Source: Nonomuraea longispora (GTDB taxonomy: Bacteria > Actinomycetota > Actinomycetes > Streptosporangiales > Streptosporangiaceae). From it: a stretch of DNA of 64,000 nucleotides. Under the pieces are notes generated by a model, which was not told where the DNA came from, made no database searches, and worked only from the letters and a program-made list of their open reading frames with translations. The stretch's first letter is position 1. The number at the start of each line of letters is the position of its first letter. The position numbers and the translations under genes were made by a program. The DNA lies in the NCBI RefSeq assembly GCF_004348345.1, contig NZ_SMJZ01000010.1, forward strand, positions 17,364-81,363, written 5' to 3'. Positions 24,839 through 33,548 of the stretch are shown piece after piece.

Positions 24839-25726
24839 ATGAACTGGAGGTACCGCGCCAACGCCACGCTCGAAGGCCTGACGGGATACACGTTGACGCG
24901 CCGCATGCGCAAGGAGGCGCCGAAACCGCCGCCCAAGCCGCCGCTGGAGTCGAAGCGGCTGCCGGGCGACGCCGTACGCCCGCCCGTCGACGGCGCTCAT
25001 GACCGGTTGCTGCGCGCGCCGGTCTTCCTGCTGTCGTCCGTACGGTCGGGCTCCACGCTGCTGCGCGTCATGCTGAACAGCCACTCGCGCATCCACTCGC
25101 CGATCGAGACGCACTTCAGGCGGGTGACCGTCGGCCTCGGCACCGATCCCGTACGGCAGGCCATGGATCTGCTCGGCCACACCCACAGCGACATCGAGCA
25201 CATCGTCTGGGACCGGCTGCTGCACAGGGAGCTCAGCCGCAGCGGCAAGCAGGTCCTGGCGGAGAAGACGCCGAGCAACGTGTTCGCCTGGCGGCGGATC
25301 TCGACCTGCTGGCCGGACGCGCGTTTCGTGTTCCTGCTGCGTCACCCGATGTCGATCGTGCAGTCCTGGCACGAGGCGGACCCGCCCAAGCGGCCCATGG
25401 AGGAGGCCGTGCCTCGCACGCTGAGTTACATGACCTACCTGCAGGAGGCCCGCACCCATCTGGAGGGACTGACGCTGCGCTACGAGAACCTGGTCGCCGA
25501 CCCCGAGGCGGAGCTGCGCCGGCTCTGCGCGTTCCTGGACGTCGCGTACGAGCCCGCCATGCTGTCCTACGGCGACAAGGACCACGGCGCCTTCGTCAAG
25601 GGCATCGGCGACTGGCGCGACAAGATCCGGGCCGGCACGGTCGTCGCCGCCCGGCCCCTGCCCGAGGCCGGGGAGATCCCGGAGGCCCTGCACGAGATCT
25701 GCCGCCAGTGGGACTATCTCCGGTGA
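24839..25726 (+). CDS. Sulfotransferase family protein
   Basis: A 295-residue cytoplasmic sulfotransferase that would use PAPS to sulfate an alcohol or sugar hydroxyl. The 5'-phosphosulfate loop is SSVRSGSTLLRVML (residues 67-80) and the 3'-phosphate region is FLLRHPMSIVQSWHE (near 163). IHSPIETHF and LTLRYENLVADPEAELRRL are typical of bacterial members. The first 45 residues are basic and proline-rich. No normal ribosome binding site is seen; TAGCTT at 24825-24830 is 8 bp before the ATG, consistent with a leaderless transcript. A sulfatase gene follows in the same direction after 81 bp. Acceptor unknown. Confidence 0.87.
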   Translation: MNWRYRANATLEGLTGYTLTRRMRKEAPKPPPKPPLESKRLPGDAVRPPVDGAHDRLLRAPVFLLSSVRSGSTLLRVMLNSHSRIHSPIETHFRRVTVGLGTDPVRQAMDLLGHTHSDIEHIVWDRLLHRELSRSGKQVLAEKTPSNVFAWRRISTCWPDARFVFLLRHPMSIVQSWHEADPPKRPMEEAVPRTLSYMTYLQEARTHLEGLTLRYENLVADPEAELRRLCAFLDVAYEPAMLSYGDKDHGAFVKGIGDWRDKIRAGTVVAARPLPEAGEIPEALHEICRQWDYLR

Positions 25727-25807
25727 GTGACTATTCTCACCGTCGCGGATGCCATGCTGTGACAGAGTTCGCCGGTGATTTGCCCGCCGTTCCCCGCAAC
25801 CTCCGAT

Positions 25808-27478
25808 ATGTTGCCCTTCGTGATCAACGGGCTTTCCCGCCGCACCCTGGTCGCCGGAACTCTCGGCGGCCTCGCCGCTCCCTCAGTGGCCTCCCTAGCG
25901 GCCCCCTCAGCGGCCGGCGCCACCGCCGTCCGCGGCCGCATTCCCTCGCGGCCCAACATCGTGCTCATTCTGGCCGACGACCTCGGATGGGGTGAGATCG
26001 GCAGCCAGGGGCAGCGCAAGATCCACACTCCGAACCTGGACCGGATGGCCGGCGAAGGCGTGCGCTTCGCGACCGCGTACTCGGGGGCGCCGCTGTGCGC
26101 GCCGTCACGCTGCGCACTGTTGACCGGGCTGCACGCGGGCCACGGAACCGTACGCGACAACCCCGAGGGCGGGCCACAACTTTCGCTGACCGACGCCGAC
26201 CTGACCTTCGCCGAACTGCTGCGGCTGTCCGGCTACCGGACGGCCTGCATCGGCAAGTGGGGGTTCGGCCCGGAGGCACCCCATCAGGCCTCCCATCCGA
26301 ACGTGCGCGGGTTCGACGAGTTCTTCGGCTACATCACCCACCGGCACGCCCACCGCTACTTCCCGTCGTACCTGTGGCACAACGACAAGAAGGTGTCCAT
26401 CCCCGGCGGGTCGTACGCGCCGCACCTGTTCCGGGAGAGGGCCACCGAGTTCATCGCCCAGGGCGGCGACGACCCGTTCCTGCTCTACTACGCCAGCAAC
26501 CTGCCGCACTCGCCCAGCGCGATCCCCGGCGACGCGGGCGTCTACGAGAAGGAGCCGTGGAGCGATCCGAACCGCCGCCACGCCGCCCAGGTGACACGGC
26601 TCGACACCGACGTCGCCGCCCTGCTGCGGGCGCTGCGGGACGCGGGCGTCGCCGAACGCACGCTCGTGCTGTTCACCAGCGACAACGGCCCCCACCGGGA
26701 GAAGGGCGTGACGCCCAGGCTGTTCAACTCCAACGGCCCGTACCGCGCCGACAAGCGCGACGTGTACGAGGGCGGCATCCGGGTGCCGCTGATCGCCTGG
26801 TCGCCCGGGTTACGCCACCGCGTCGAGCGGCAGCCGGTCGCCTTCTGGGACGTGCTGCCGACCTTCGCGGACCTGGCCGAGGTGCCGGTGCCCGCCCACC
26901 TCGACGGGCGGTCCTTCCGCGGCCTGCTCACCGGCGGGAGCGCGCCCAAGCACCACCACCTGGTGTGGAACCGGCCGCGCAAGGCCCAGGCCATCCGGCG
27001 CGGCCGGTGGAAGGCGGTCCGGTTCGCCCCGAACATCGCGGGGGCCGGGCCCGAGGGCCGGGTCGAGCTCTACGACCTGTCCGCCGACCCCGGCGAGAAG
27101 CTCGACCTGGCGGCGGACCGTCCCGAGCTGGCCGCCGAGCTGCTGGCCACGCTCGACGCGTCGATCGGGCCGGACCCGCGCACCCCGTACGGACTGCGCA
27201 CGGAGCTCACGGACGATCAGGTCATCGTCACCCTGCACAACGGCTCGTCCCGCGCCTGGCGCGGGGTCGAGCTGGGCCTCGACGGGCCGCGCAAACGGCG
27301 GGCGCACCGGGTGCCGCGGCTGGAGCCGGGCGCGGCGATCACGGTCGGCTTCCCGCTGCCCGCCAGGCGCGGCCGCATCGTGGCGCGCGCCGCCTTCACC
27401 CACGGCGGCCGGCGGCACGTCTTCCGCGCCAGGCACGTCAGGCGCACGGACGCGGCCGCGCTCCAGCACGTCCGGTGA
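25808..27478 (+). CDS. Tat-exported sulfatase of the arylsulfatase family
   Basis: A 556-residue secreted sulfatase. The N-terminus has a twin-arginine signal (LSRRTLVAGTLGGLA). The sulfatase core starts with PNIVLILADDLGWGEIGSQG. The signature CAPSRCALLTG gives the formylglycine site at C97 (C-x-P-S-R), which requires a formylglycine-generating enzyme encoded elsewhere. CIGKWGFG, LFTSDNGPH and a C-terminal ELYDLSADPGEKLDLA are standard. About 100 residues after the sulfatase domain form a beta-rich tail ending in basic residues. The start is uncertain: ATG 25808 gives a compact Tat signal, while GTG 25775 would add 11 residues. Neither has a good ribosome binding site. Confidence 0.9.
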   Translation: MLPFVINGLSRRTLVAGTLGGLAAPSVASLAAPSAAGATAVRGRIPSRPNIVLILADDLGWGEIGSQGQRKIHTPNLDRMAGEGVRFATAYSGAPLCAPSRCALLTGLHAGHGTVRDNPEGGPQLSLTDADLTFAELLRLSGYRTACIGKWGFGPEAPHQASHPNVRGFDEFFGYITHRHAHRYFPSYLWHNDKKVSIPGGSYAPHLFRERATEFIAQGGDDPFLLYYASNLPHSPSAIPGDAGVYEKEPWSDPNRRHAAQVTRLDTDVAALLRALRDAGVAERTLVLFTSDNGPHREKGVTPRLFNSNGPYRADKRDVYEGGIRVPLIAWSPGLRHRVERQPVAFWDVLPTFADLAEVPVPAHLDGRSFRGLLTGGSAPKHHHLVWNRPRKAQAIRRGRWKAVRFAPNIAGAGPEGRVELYDLSADPGEKLDLAADRPELAAELLATLDASIGPDPRTPYGLRTELTDDQVIVTLHNGSSRAWRGVELGLDGPRKRRAHRVPRLEPGAAITVGFPLPARRGRIVARAAFTHGGRRHVFRARHVRRTDAAALQHVR

Positions 27479-27499
27479 GCGCCACGCCCTGACACGACG

Positions 27500-27527
27500 G
27501 GGGGAGGACCGTGCGAGGCCCTCCCCC
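27500..27527. terminator. Hairpin between convergent sulfatase and subtilase genes
   Basis: GGGGGAGG (27500-27507) pairs with CCTCCCCC (27520-27527) across a 12-base loop, followed on the plus strand by TTCT. It sits between two convergent stop codons and can serve both directions. Confidence 0.6.
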
Positions 27528-27545
27528 TTCTCCGCGCCGGGACGG

Positions 27546-30500
27546 TCAGCGCGTGGCGTAGGCGCGGATCACCTCCTGCGCCAGGGTGTTGCCGTTGACG
27601 TCGGAGGCGTTCAGCCGCAGCGAGACGAACCCGGACGGCGAACGGCCGAGGGTCGTCTCGTACCTGCGCTTGCCCTTGTCCCGCAGCCGGGCGGGCTTCC
27701 AGGTGGCGCCGTCGTCGTACGACACCTCCAGCGACACGTCCTTGATCGCGCTCTGCTCCGCGCCCTCCTGGTGGCGGAGGGACAGCTCCAGCTTCCGCGA
27801 CCTGGCCCGGTTCCTCAGGTCGACCGGCGCGTCGAACGTGGCCAGCAACAGCGGGATCACCGTCGCCTCCGCGGCCCGCTCGGAGCCGAAGGTCCACACC
27901 CCCTTGGTACGGGTGGACAACTTCGCCCAGCCGGCCTCGTTGGCGAGGTCGTACTCGATGCGGTACTCCGACTTCTCCGGGGAGAGCGTGCCCGACCCCG
28001 AGGGCAGGTAATTCGTCTGCCACAGGAGCGTGTCGCCCTGGTAGAGCCTGAAGTCGGTCTTCATGCCGTGCTCGAACTTGCTGGTGTACGTGTCGCCGTA
28101 GTTGCCGGCGGCGTCCACGAAGCCCTGCATGGACACCAACAGCTTGTCGCCCTCCCGGCGCACCGGGTTGCGCGGGTTGACGCCCGGCAGCAGCGGCTGC
28201 TTGAACACCGAGCGGCCGACCCGCTCGCCCGCCTCGTACGGCCGCAGGTCCGGCGACGACAGGCTGATGCGCGGCGTGTCCGGGTGCGGCCACATGGTGT
28301 TGTAGTGCCGCTCGGGAACCCCGGCCGACGTGGACCAGCGCAGGTCGGGCCCGGGGGTGACGTACTCGGTCCGGGTGCGCGGCGCCTTGGCCATGGGATG
28401 GTTCGTGCTGATCGACGAGGTGTCCCAGGGCTGGAAGACGAACCTGGCCTCGTTGACCATCACGTCGTCGGCGAGCTGGGTGTGGAAGTCCGTGTCGATC
28501 CTGGCCAGCGACCTCGCCCTGACGACGTAGCGCAGCTTGTCCCGCACCCCGCCCTTCTCCCGCAAGAACAGGTGGTAGGCGTACGGGCTGGCCACGACGC
28601 CCTTGGCCACGATGGGCACGGGCAGCCTGCGCAGCCGCTCGACCAGCTTCAGCCCTTGCTCCTGCGTCAGCCGCACGGTCGGGACGACGAGCTTGACGCC
28701 GTTGCCGCCGGTGGTGACGTCGTGGCCCGGCTGGTCGCTGTAGACGGCCACCATCTTCGCCCCGGCGGCCGCGGCCGCGTTGGACTGCGTGGATACCGGC
28801 ACCCCGGGAGTGCGGCGGATGACGGCGAGCTTGCCGCGCAGGTCGCGGGCCTTGATCTCGCCGGGTGAGCCGCGTCCCACGTCCACCGCCATGAGCAGCC
28901 TGGTGCCGTCCAGGCGCGGGTACTCGGTGGCGAAGTCGCTGAACTGGACCGGGTTCACGTACTGGGGATCGAGTTCGAGCCCGAGGGTGGTCAGGGTGAT
29001 CTCGGGGGCGGTCAGCCGCCACCGGGTCGAGACGACGAACGTGCCTTTGGTGACCTTCTTCGTGGGCTGGACGAACAGCCGCTCCTCGACCTGGCCTCCG
29101 GGTGAGATGGTGGTGCCGCCGCGCAGCGCGGTGCCCCGCTCCCCCGCTCGATACCACATGAGCGCGGCGGCCGAGCCGGTGTTCCGCTTCGTCCTGTGGT
29201 CGGGCGTCTCGACCTTGACCTCGACGGCCTTGCGGGCGTCCAGCACGACCTCGGTGTCCTCGCTGATCGTCATTTCGGGGTCGCCGAGCAGGCTCTCGTT
29301 GAGCGGCGTGCCCTTGGCCGTGCTGTCCTGGCCGGCCGGCATGGTGAAGATGTGACCGAGCACCGAGTACGTGCCGGGTTCGACGAGCAGGCAGGTGCCC
29401 TTGCCGTACTTCTGGTCGGTGCACGGCTGCGCGGGCTCGCCGGGGAGCACGCGGCCGACCAGGGTGCCCTGGTCCAGGTTGAGCACGGTGAAGCCGCCGC
29501 GGCCCGGCCGTCCGTCGCGGGCGATGCCGCGTACGCGCAGCTCGACGCGCTTCTTCTCGACGTCGGCGGTCAGCAGCGTGCGCACGGGCGGACCGCCCGC
29601 GACCGCGGCCGTCAGCTCCTCGCGTACGAGGCCCGGCTCGTCCGCCTTGAGCGTGACCTTGGCCTCGGCCGTCCCGGACGCCGGCACGGTGAGGCGGGCC
29701 GGCTCGACGGCGAACGCGCCGCCGCTCGACAGGTCCAGCTCCGCGGGCTCCTGCCCGAGATTGTGGTACGTGACGGTGAGGCTCTTCTCCTCGCCGGGGG
29801 CGAGCCTGCCGAAGCCGACCGAGCCCGCCGAGGCGGCGACCGGGTTCTTCAGCGCCGCGGCCACGTCGATCCTGCCCGCGCCCTGCGCGTCGACCGGGAT
29901 GTCCCGCCCGGGGTCGGCGGTGGCCATGAGCAGCGACTTCAGCTCGCCTCCGGTGACGCCGGGGCGGGCCTGCCGCAGCAGCGCCGCCGCGCCCGCGACG
30001 TGCGGGGTGGCCATGGAGGTGCCGGACATCGCGACGTGGCCGCCGCCGGGCCTGGCGGCGGAGATGTCCACGCCCGGCGCGGTCACGTCGGGCTTGACGG
30101 CCTGGTCGGCGACGATCGGGCCCCTGCTGGAGAAGCCGGCCAGCCGGTCCTCACGGTCGACGGCCCCCACGGTCAGCGCCTCGGGCGCGTCGCCGGGGGC
30201 GCCCACGCACGAGTCGCAACCGTCGTTGCCCGCGGCCACCACGAACAACGTCCCGTACTGCTCGCTCAGCCGGGAGAGCGCGGCGGTCAGCGGGCCGCCC
30301 GCCTCGGAGCTGCCCAGGCTCATGTTGACGATCGCGGCGCGCTGCTCCCCGGCCGCCCACTCCATGCCGTCGATGATCCACGACAGTTGCCCGAAGCCGT
30401 CACCGCCCAGGACCCGGCCGTTCAGCAGGGTGGCGCCGGGCGCCACGCCCTTGGCGCCGCCGTCCGTGCCGCCGTCCGTGCCGGCGCCCGCGATGGTGCT

Positions 30501-31313
30501 CGCGACGTGGGTGCCGTGGCCGTGCGGGTCGCCCGTGACGTCCTCTCCGGTGAAGTCGCGCCGGCCGGCGACCTTGCCCGCGAGGTCGGGGTGCGCGGCG
30601 TCGACTCCGGTGTCGAGCACGGCGACGGTGGTGCCGGAGCCGTCGTACCCGCCGGCCCAGGCCTCGGGCGCGCCGATCTGCGGCACGCTGCGCTCCAGGA
30701 CGGGCTTCACCCTGCGGTCCAGCCAGATCTTCGACACGCCCGCCAGCGGCCCGGCTGCGCGGGCGTCCGGGCCGGCCAGCTTGGCCAGTTCGGCGCCGAA
30801 CGCCGCCGCGTCCGGCTCGGCCACCGACACGCCGGTCCCGCCGATGCTCTCCAGCGTGCGGAGCTGCTTCACCGACGGCACCGCCGCCTTGGGGGCGTTG
30901 CCCGCGTAGGTGAAGATCAGCGGGATGGCGTCGTCGTAGCCCTGCTCGGCCAGCGCCGTCACGTTGAACAGCGCGCTGTCGAGCCGCTCCGGCACGAGCG
31001 AGGCGACGTCGTCGGGGATGACGCTCAGCTGCCCGCCGGTCTCCAGCACCTGGAACGTCGGCACCGAGCCGTCCGCCCGCGGCGCGGGGGTGACCGCCAC
31101 GGTTCTGTGCTCGCCGTCCACGGCACGCACGCGCACCTGATCACCGGTGACCAGCGTGATCTCGTCGCTCGCCGCATCACTCGTGAACTCCACGGGCGGC
31201 GCGGCGGTCGCGTACGCGCCGGGGGCCGACAACAGCGAGGCGGTCATGGCCGCCGTGGCGGCCATGACCGTCCCCCGCCGCCCATGTCTCAAGCGCCCTA
31301 ACCCATGCAGCAT
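27546..31313 (-). CDS. Large secreted subtilisin-like serine protease (S8)
   Basis: A 1255-residue secreted protease. The signal peptide covers about residues 1-37 (ending APGAYATA). A propeptide region follows, then the S8 domain with D234 in VAVLDTGVDAAHPDL, H266 in HGHGTHVAS, oxyanion N363 in VVAAGNDG and S433 in SGTSMATPHVAG. A protease-associated-like region follows later (GKLAVIRRTPGVPV, AGAKMVAVYSD, near residue 840-880) with long beta-rich C-terminal parts. ATG at 31313 has GGAGG 6 bases upstream; a longer frame to 31340 is unsupported. It is codirectional with and 65 bp downstream of the GH85 gene, so glycoprotein breakdown is a plausible joint task. Confidence 0.92.
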   Translation of the reverse strand: MLHGLGRLRHGRRGTVMAATAAMTASLLSAPGAYATAAPPVEFTSDAASDEITLVTGDQVRVRAVDGEHRTVAVTPAPRADGSVPTFQVLETGGQLSVIPDDVASLVPERLDSALFNVTALAEQGYDDAIPLIFTYAGNAPKAAVPSVKQLRTLESIGGTGVSVAEPDAAAFGAELAKLAGPDARAAGPLAGVSKIWLDRRVKPVLERSVPQIGAPEAWAGGYDGSGTTVAVLDTGVDAAHPDLAGKVAGRRDFTGEDVTGDPHGHGTHVASTIAGAGTDGGTDGGAKGVAPGATLLNGRVLGGDGFGQLSWIIDGMEWAAGEQRAAIVNMSLGSSEAGGPLTAALSRLSEQYGTLFVVAAGNDGCDSCVGAPGDAPEALTVGAVDREDRLAGFSSRGPIVADQAVKPDVTAPGVDISAARPGGGHVAMSGTSMATPHVAGAAALLRQARPGVTGGELKSLLMATADPGRDIPVDAQGAGRIDVAAALKNPVAASAGSVGFGRLAPGEEKSLTVTYHNLGQEPAELDLSSGGAFAVEPARLTVPASGTAEAKVTLKADEPGLVREELTAAVAGGPPVRTLLTADVEKKRVELRVRGIARDGRPGRGGFTVLNLDQGTLVGRVLPGEPAQPCTDQKYGKGTCLLVEPGTYSVLGHIFTMPAGQDSTAKGTPLNESLLGDPEMTISEDTEVVLDARKAVEVKVETPDHRTKRNTGSAAALMWYRAGERGTALRGGTTISPGGQVEERLFVQPTKKVTKGTFVVSTRWRLTAPEITLTTLGLELDPQYVNPVQFSDFATEYPRLDGTRLLMAVDVGRGSPGEIKARDLRGKLAVIRRTPGVPVSTQSNAAAAAGAKMVAVYSDQPGHDVTTGGNGVKLVVPTVRLTQEQGLKLVERLRRLPVPIVAKGVVASPYAYHLFLREKGGVRDKLRYVVRARSLARIDTDFHTQLADDVMVNEARFVFQPWDTSSISTNHPMAKAPRTRTEYVTPGPDLRWSTSAGVPERHYNTMWPHPDTPRISLSSPDLRPYEAGERVGRSVFKQPLLPGVNPRNPVRREGDKLLVSMQGFVDAAGNYGDTYTSKFEHGMKTDFRLYQGDTLLWQTNYLPSGSGTLSPEKSEYRIEYDLANEAGWAKLSTRTKGVWTFGSERAAEATVIPLLLATFDAPVDLRNRARSRKLELSLRHQEGAEQSAIKDVSLEVSYDDGATWKPARLRDKGKRRYETTLGRSPSGFVSLRLNASDVNGNTLAQEVIRAYATR

Positions 31314-31378
31314 GAACGTCCTCCAGAAGTCGGTAAGCACGAATACCCGACTTCCTAGCCGCCCTGAGCTGGCGCTGT

Positions 31379-33454
31379 CTATGAGGTGGGCGTGGCCAGA
31401 TCCCGACTTGTCGTGGATCCGCCACTCGTGGACGGCCGACCGGACGGCCCCGGGTCACCGGCCCAGGGGACGGCGACCGTGGCGGCGGGTGAGCGGCCGT
31501 ACTCCGTGGAAACCGCCTCCACCTCGATCGTCGTGCTCGTCTCGGCGCCGGCCCGGTCGAGCCGGGGCACGAAGTAGGCGTCGTTGGGCGTGGCCCCCAG
31601 GTACGTACGCCCGCCACCCGGATCGCGCCGGTAGACGTCGTAGTGGTGCACCTTGCCGCGCGAGCCGGTCCAGGCCAGCCGGAGCGACTTGCGGTCGTCC
31701 GACACGTCCGTGACGCCGAGCACGGTGAGCCCGGAAGGCGCGGACGGCCGGTCCACGGCCCCGTCGTACACGGCCAGCTGCCCGACCCGGATGTCGTAAT
31801 CCTTGTTGACGCCCGTCGTCCGCAGCCCGATCTGGGCGATGGTCCGGCCCGCGTGGGCGGACAGGTCGATCGTCCTGCGCTCCCAACCTGTTCCGCGGGT
31901 GGAGCCCAGGTCGAACGTGGTGAACCTGGTGGGCGCGTCGGTGAAGGAGACCGCGGCCCGCAGGTGGGTGGGGCCCGCCGCGGGCGCTTTGACCACCACC
32001 GACATCTTCGTGTCCGCCGCCACGGGCAGGCGCGTCTGGTAGAGCCGTACGGTGTTGACGGCGTCGAGGCGGCCGGTGAGCCGCAGCGACGAGCCGCCCT
32101 CGTAGGCGTCGCCGAAGTCGATCGACGGGGTCAGCTCGGTGCCGCGCGAGCTGACGAGCCACTGGTAGGTGGGCGGCACGTCCTGCACGGACAGGTTGTT
32201 CCAGCCGCCGTCGCGCACGCGGACGCCGCCGACGTTGTAGAAGTCGCCGTGCCCGAGGTTGAACCCCGTCACGAACGGTTTGCCGGTGACCGGCGTCGAC
32301 TCGGCGACGTAACGGGCCAGGCCCTTCCACGCCGGCGCCTTCTGCGCCGGCCCCTTTCCGGTCGGTGGGGTGGAGGTGTCCGACGGGTCGCCGTTGGCGC
32401 CGACCCAGAAGCGGGAGTCCCTGGCCCGGAAGTCGGCGGGGCCCGACGACGACCGCCACGTCCACTCCGGGCGGTATATGCCGAGCGAGGCGGCGTGCGG
32501 CCGTCCCGCGGGGAACAGCGCTTCCCACGGCACGTCCGTGTCGTAGCCGTCGGCCTCGGTGTCGATGCCGGCGTACAGCTCGTGCTCGTCCCTGCCGAGG
32601 CTTCTGGCCAGCGCGCGTGACGACCGAAGCTTCGCGGCGTCCCATCCGAAGTCGAGGAACATCGAATCCGCCACCCGCCCGGGGTCGTTGAGGAAGGCGT
32701 CGTTGGCCGGGGTGAGCGCCTCCTGCCAGTCGACCGCGCCGCTCTCGGTCATGGCGTCGTACCACATGAACTCGACCGGACCCTTGGCGCGGGCGTACTT
32801 CATGAGCGAGCGCAGCTCGGCGGCCAGCGCGGCGTCACCGCCCTCCGTCTCCTGGTTGATGAACCAGCCGTCGAACCCGTGGTGCTCGGCCACCTGGACC
32901 AGCTTGTCGGCGACCGGGTAGGAGCGGCCGCGCTTCTCGACGAAGTCGCGCACCCACTGGAGCTGCCCGCCGAAGACCTCGGGCGGGAAGAAGACGGTGC
33001 CGTACACCTTGACGCCGTTGCGGTGTGCCGCGTCGATGACGGTGGGGTTCGGCGCGAGGATCAGCCCCTCGGCCGAAGAGCCGCCCCAGAAGACCAGCGT
33101 GTCGACGTACTGCCAGTGGCCGAAGGCGTAGTAGTCGGCGTCCAGCGAGCCCTGCGACGGGTTGTCCGAGGTGGGGGCGAACGACACGAGCGAGACGACG
33201 CCGCCCTCGCCCGCGCGGGCGTGAGGGTTGGCCTTCAGCGCCGGGTTCTGGGCGCGCGGCCGCAGCGGCACGCGGGAACGGTTGAACCTCGCGTCGGGGT
33301 CGGTGGCCGGGTCCCAGTCGAGGATCGTCTTCGGGAACCAGTAGGAGGCGTAGGGCTGGTCGCCCGTCGCCGCCAGTGCCGGGCGGGCGGGTGCGGTGAG
33401 CAGGGCCGCCGCGACCGTGACCGCGCAGAGCATCGGTAACAGCCTGCGTCGCAT
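31379..33454 (-). CDS. Secreted GH85 endo-beta-N-acetylglucosaminidase
   Basis: A 691-residue endoglycosidase that cuts the GlcNAc-beta-1,4-GlcNAc core of N-glycans and releases the mannose-rich glycan. A signal peptide ends near residue 29 (ALA). The GH85 barrel shows YWFPKTILDWDP, VDTLVFWGG and VKVYGTVFFPPEVFGGQL. The catalytic pair is N200 and E202 in FDGWFINQETEGG, the N-x-E arrangement of the family, and MWYDAMTESGAVDWQ follows. After about residue 430 come a carbohydrate-binding-like beta domain and an Fn3-like domain (PSAPSGLTVLGV onward). GAGGAGAT precedes the ATG. It is downstream of the GH5 gene and upstream of the subtilase gene. Confidence 0.93.
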   Translation of the reverse strand: MRRRLLPMLCAVTVAAALLTAPARPALAATGDQPYASYWFPKTILDWDPATDPDARFNRSRVPLRPRAQNPALKANPHARAGEGGVVSLVSFAPTSDNPSQGSLDADYYAFGHWQYVDTLVFWGGSSAEGLILAPNPTVIDAAHRNGVKVYGTVFFPPEVFGGQLQWVRDFVEKRGRSYPVADKLVQVAEHHGFDGWFINQETEGGDAALAAELRSLMKYARAKGPVEFMWYDAMTESGAVDWQEALTPANDAFLNDPGRVADSMFLDFGWDAAKLRSSRALARSLGRDEHELYAGIDTEADGYDTDVPWEALFPAGRPHAASLGIYRPEWTWRSSSGPADFRARDSRFWVGANGDPSDTSTPPTGKGPAQKAPAWKGLARYVAESTPVTGKPFVTGFNLGHGDFYNVGGVRVRDGGWNNLSVQDVPPTYQWLVSSRGTELTPSIDFGDAYEGGSSLRLTGRLDAVNTVRLYQTRLPVAADTKMSVVVKAPAAGPTHLRAAVSFTDAPTRFTTFDLGSTRGTGWERRTIDLSAHAGRTIAQIGLRTTGVNKDYDIRVGQLAVYDGAVDRPSAPSGLTVLGVTDVSDDRKSLRLAWTGSRGKVHHYDVYRRDPGGGRTYLGATPNDAYFVPRLDRAGAETSTTIEVEAVSTEYGRSPAATVAVPWAGDPGPSGRPSTSGGSTTSRDLATPTS

Positions 33455-33468
33455 CTGATCTCCTCTCG

Positions 33469-33548
33469 TTGCCGGTCTCAGTGCCGGTCTCAGTGCCGGA
33501 CTCGGTGCCGGACTCGGTGCCGGACTCGGTGCCGGGGTTCAGTGCCGG
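33469..33548. repeat. 12-bp tandem repeat at the 3' end of the GH5 gene
   Basis: About 6.5 units: two of the type (G/T)TGCCGGTCTCA, three of GTGCCGGACTCG, one 13-bp variant GTGCCGGGGTTCA and a partial unit. The 13-bp variant carries the stop codon of the GH5 gene (minus strand, 33539-33541). The array fills most of the gap to the GH85 gene and stops 14 bp before its start codon. It mirrors the array at 6467-6514 in unit length and in overlap with a stop codon. Confidence 0.88.

Noticed and set aside
25870..25920. Imperfect repeat in the sulfatase signal peptide (LAAPS twice)
   Set aside because: Explained by the Ala/Pro-rich composition of the Tat signal region.
30460..30490. Short tandem repeat (TDGG twice) in the subtilase gene
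   Set aside because: Only two units in a surface loop of the S8 domain; ordinary coding slippage and not comparable to the 12-bp arrays.
29196..31301. Long plus-strand frame of about 700 codons opposite the subtilase gene
   Set aside because: Arg/Gly/Ala-rich antisense shadow typical of GC-rich DNA; the minus strand encodes a subtilase with complete catalytic motifs.
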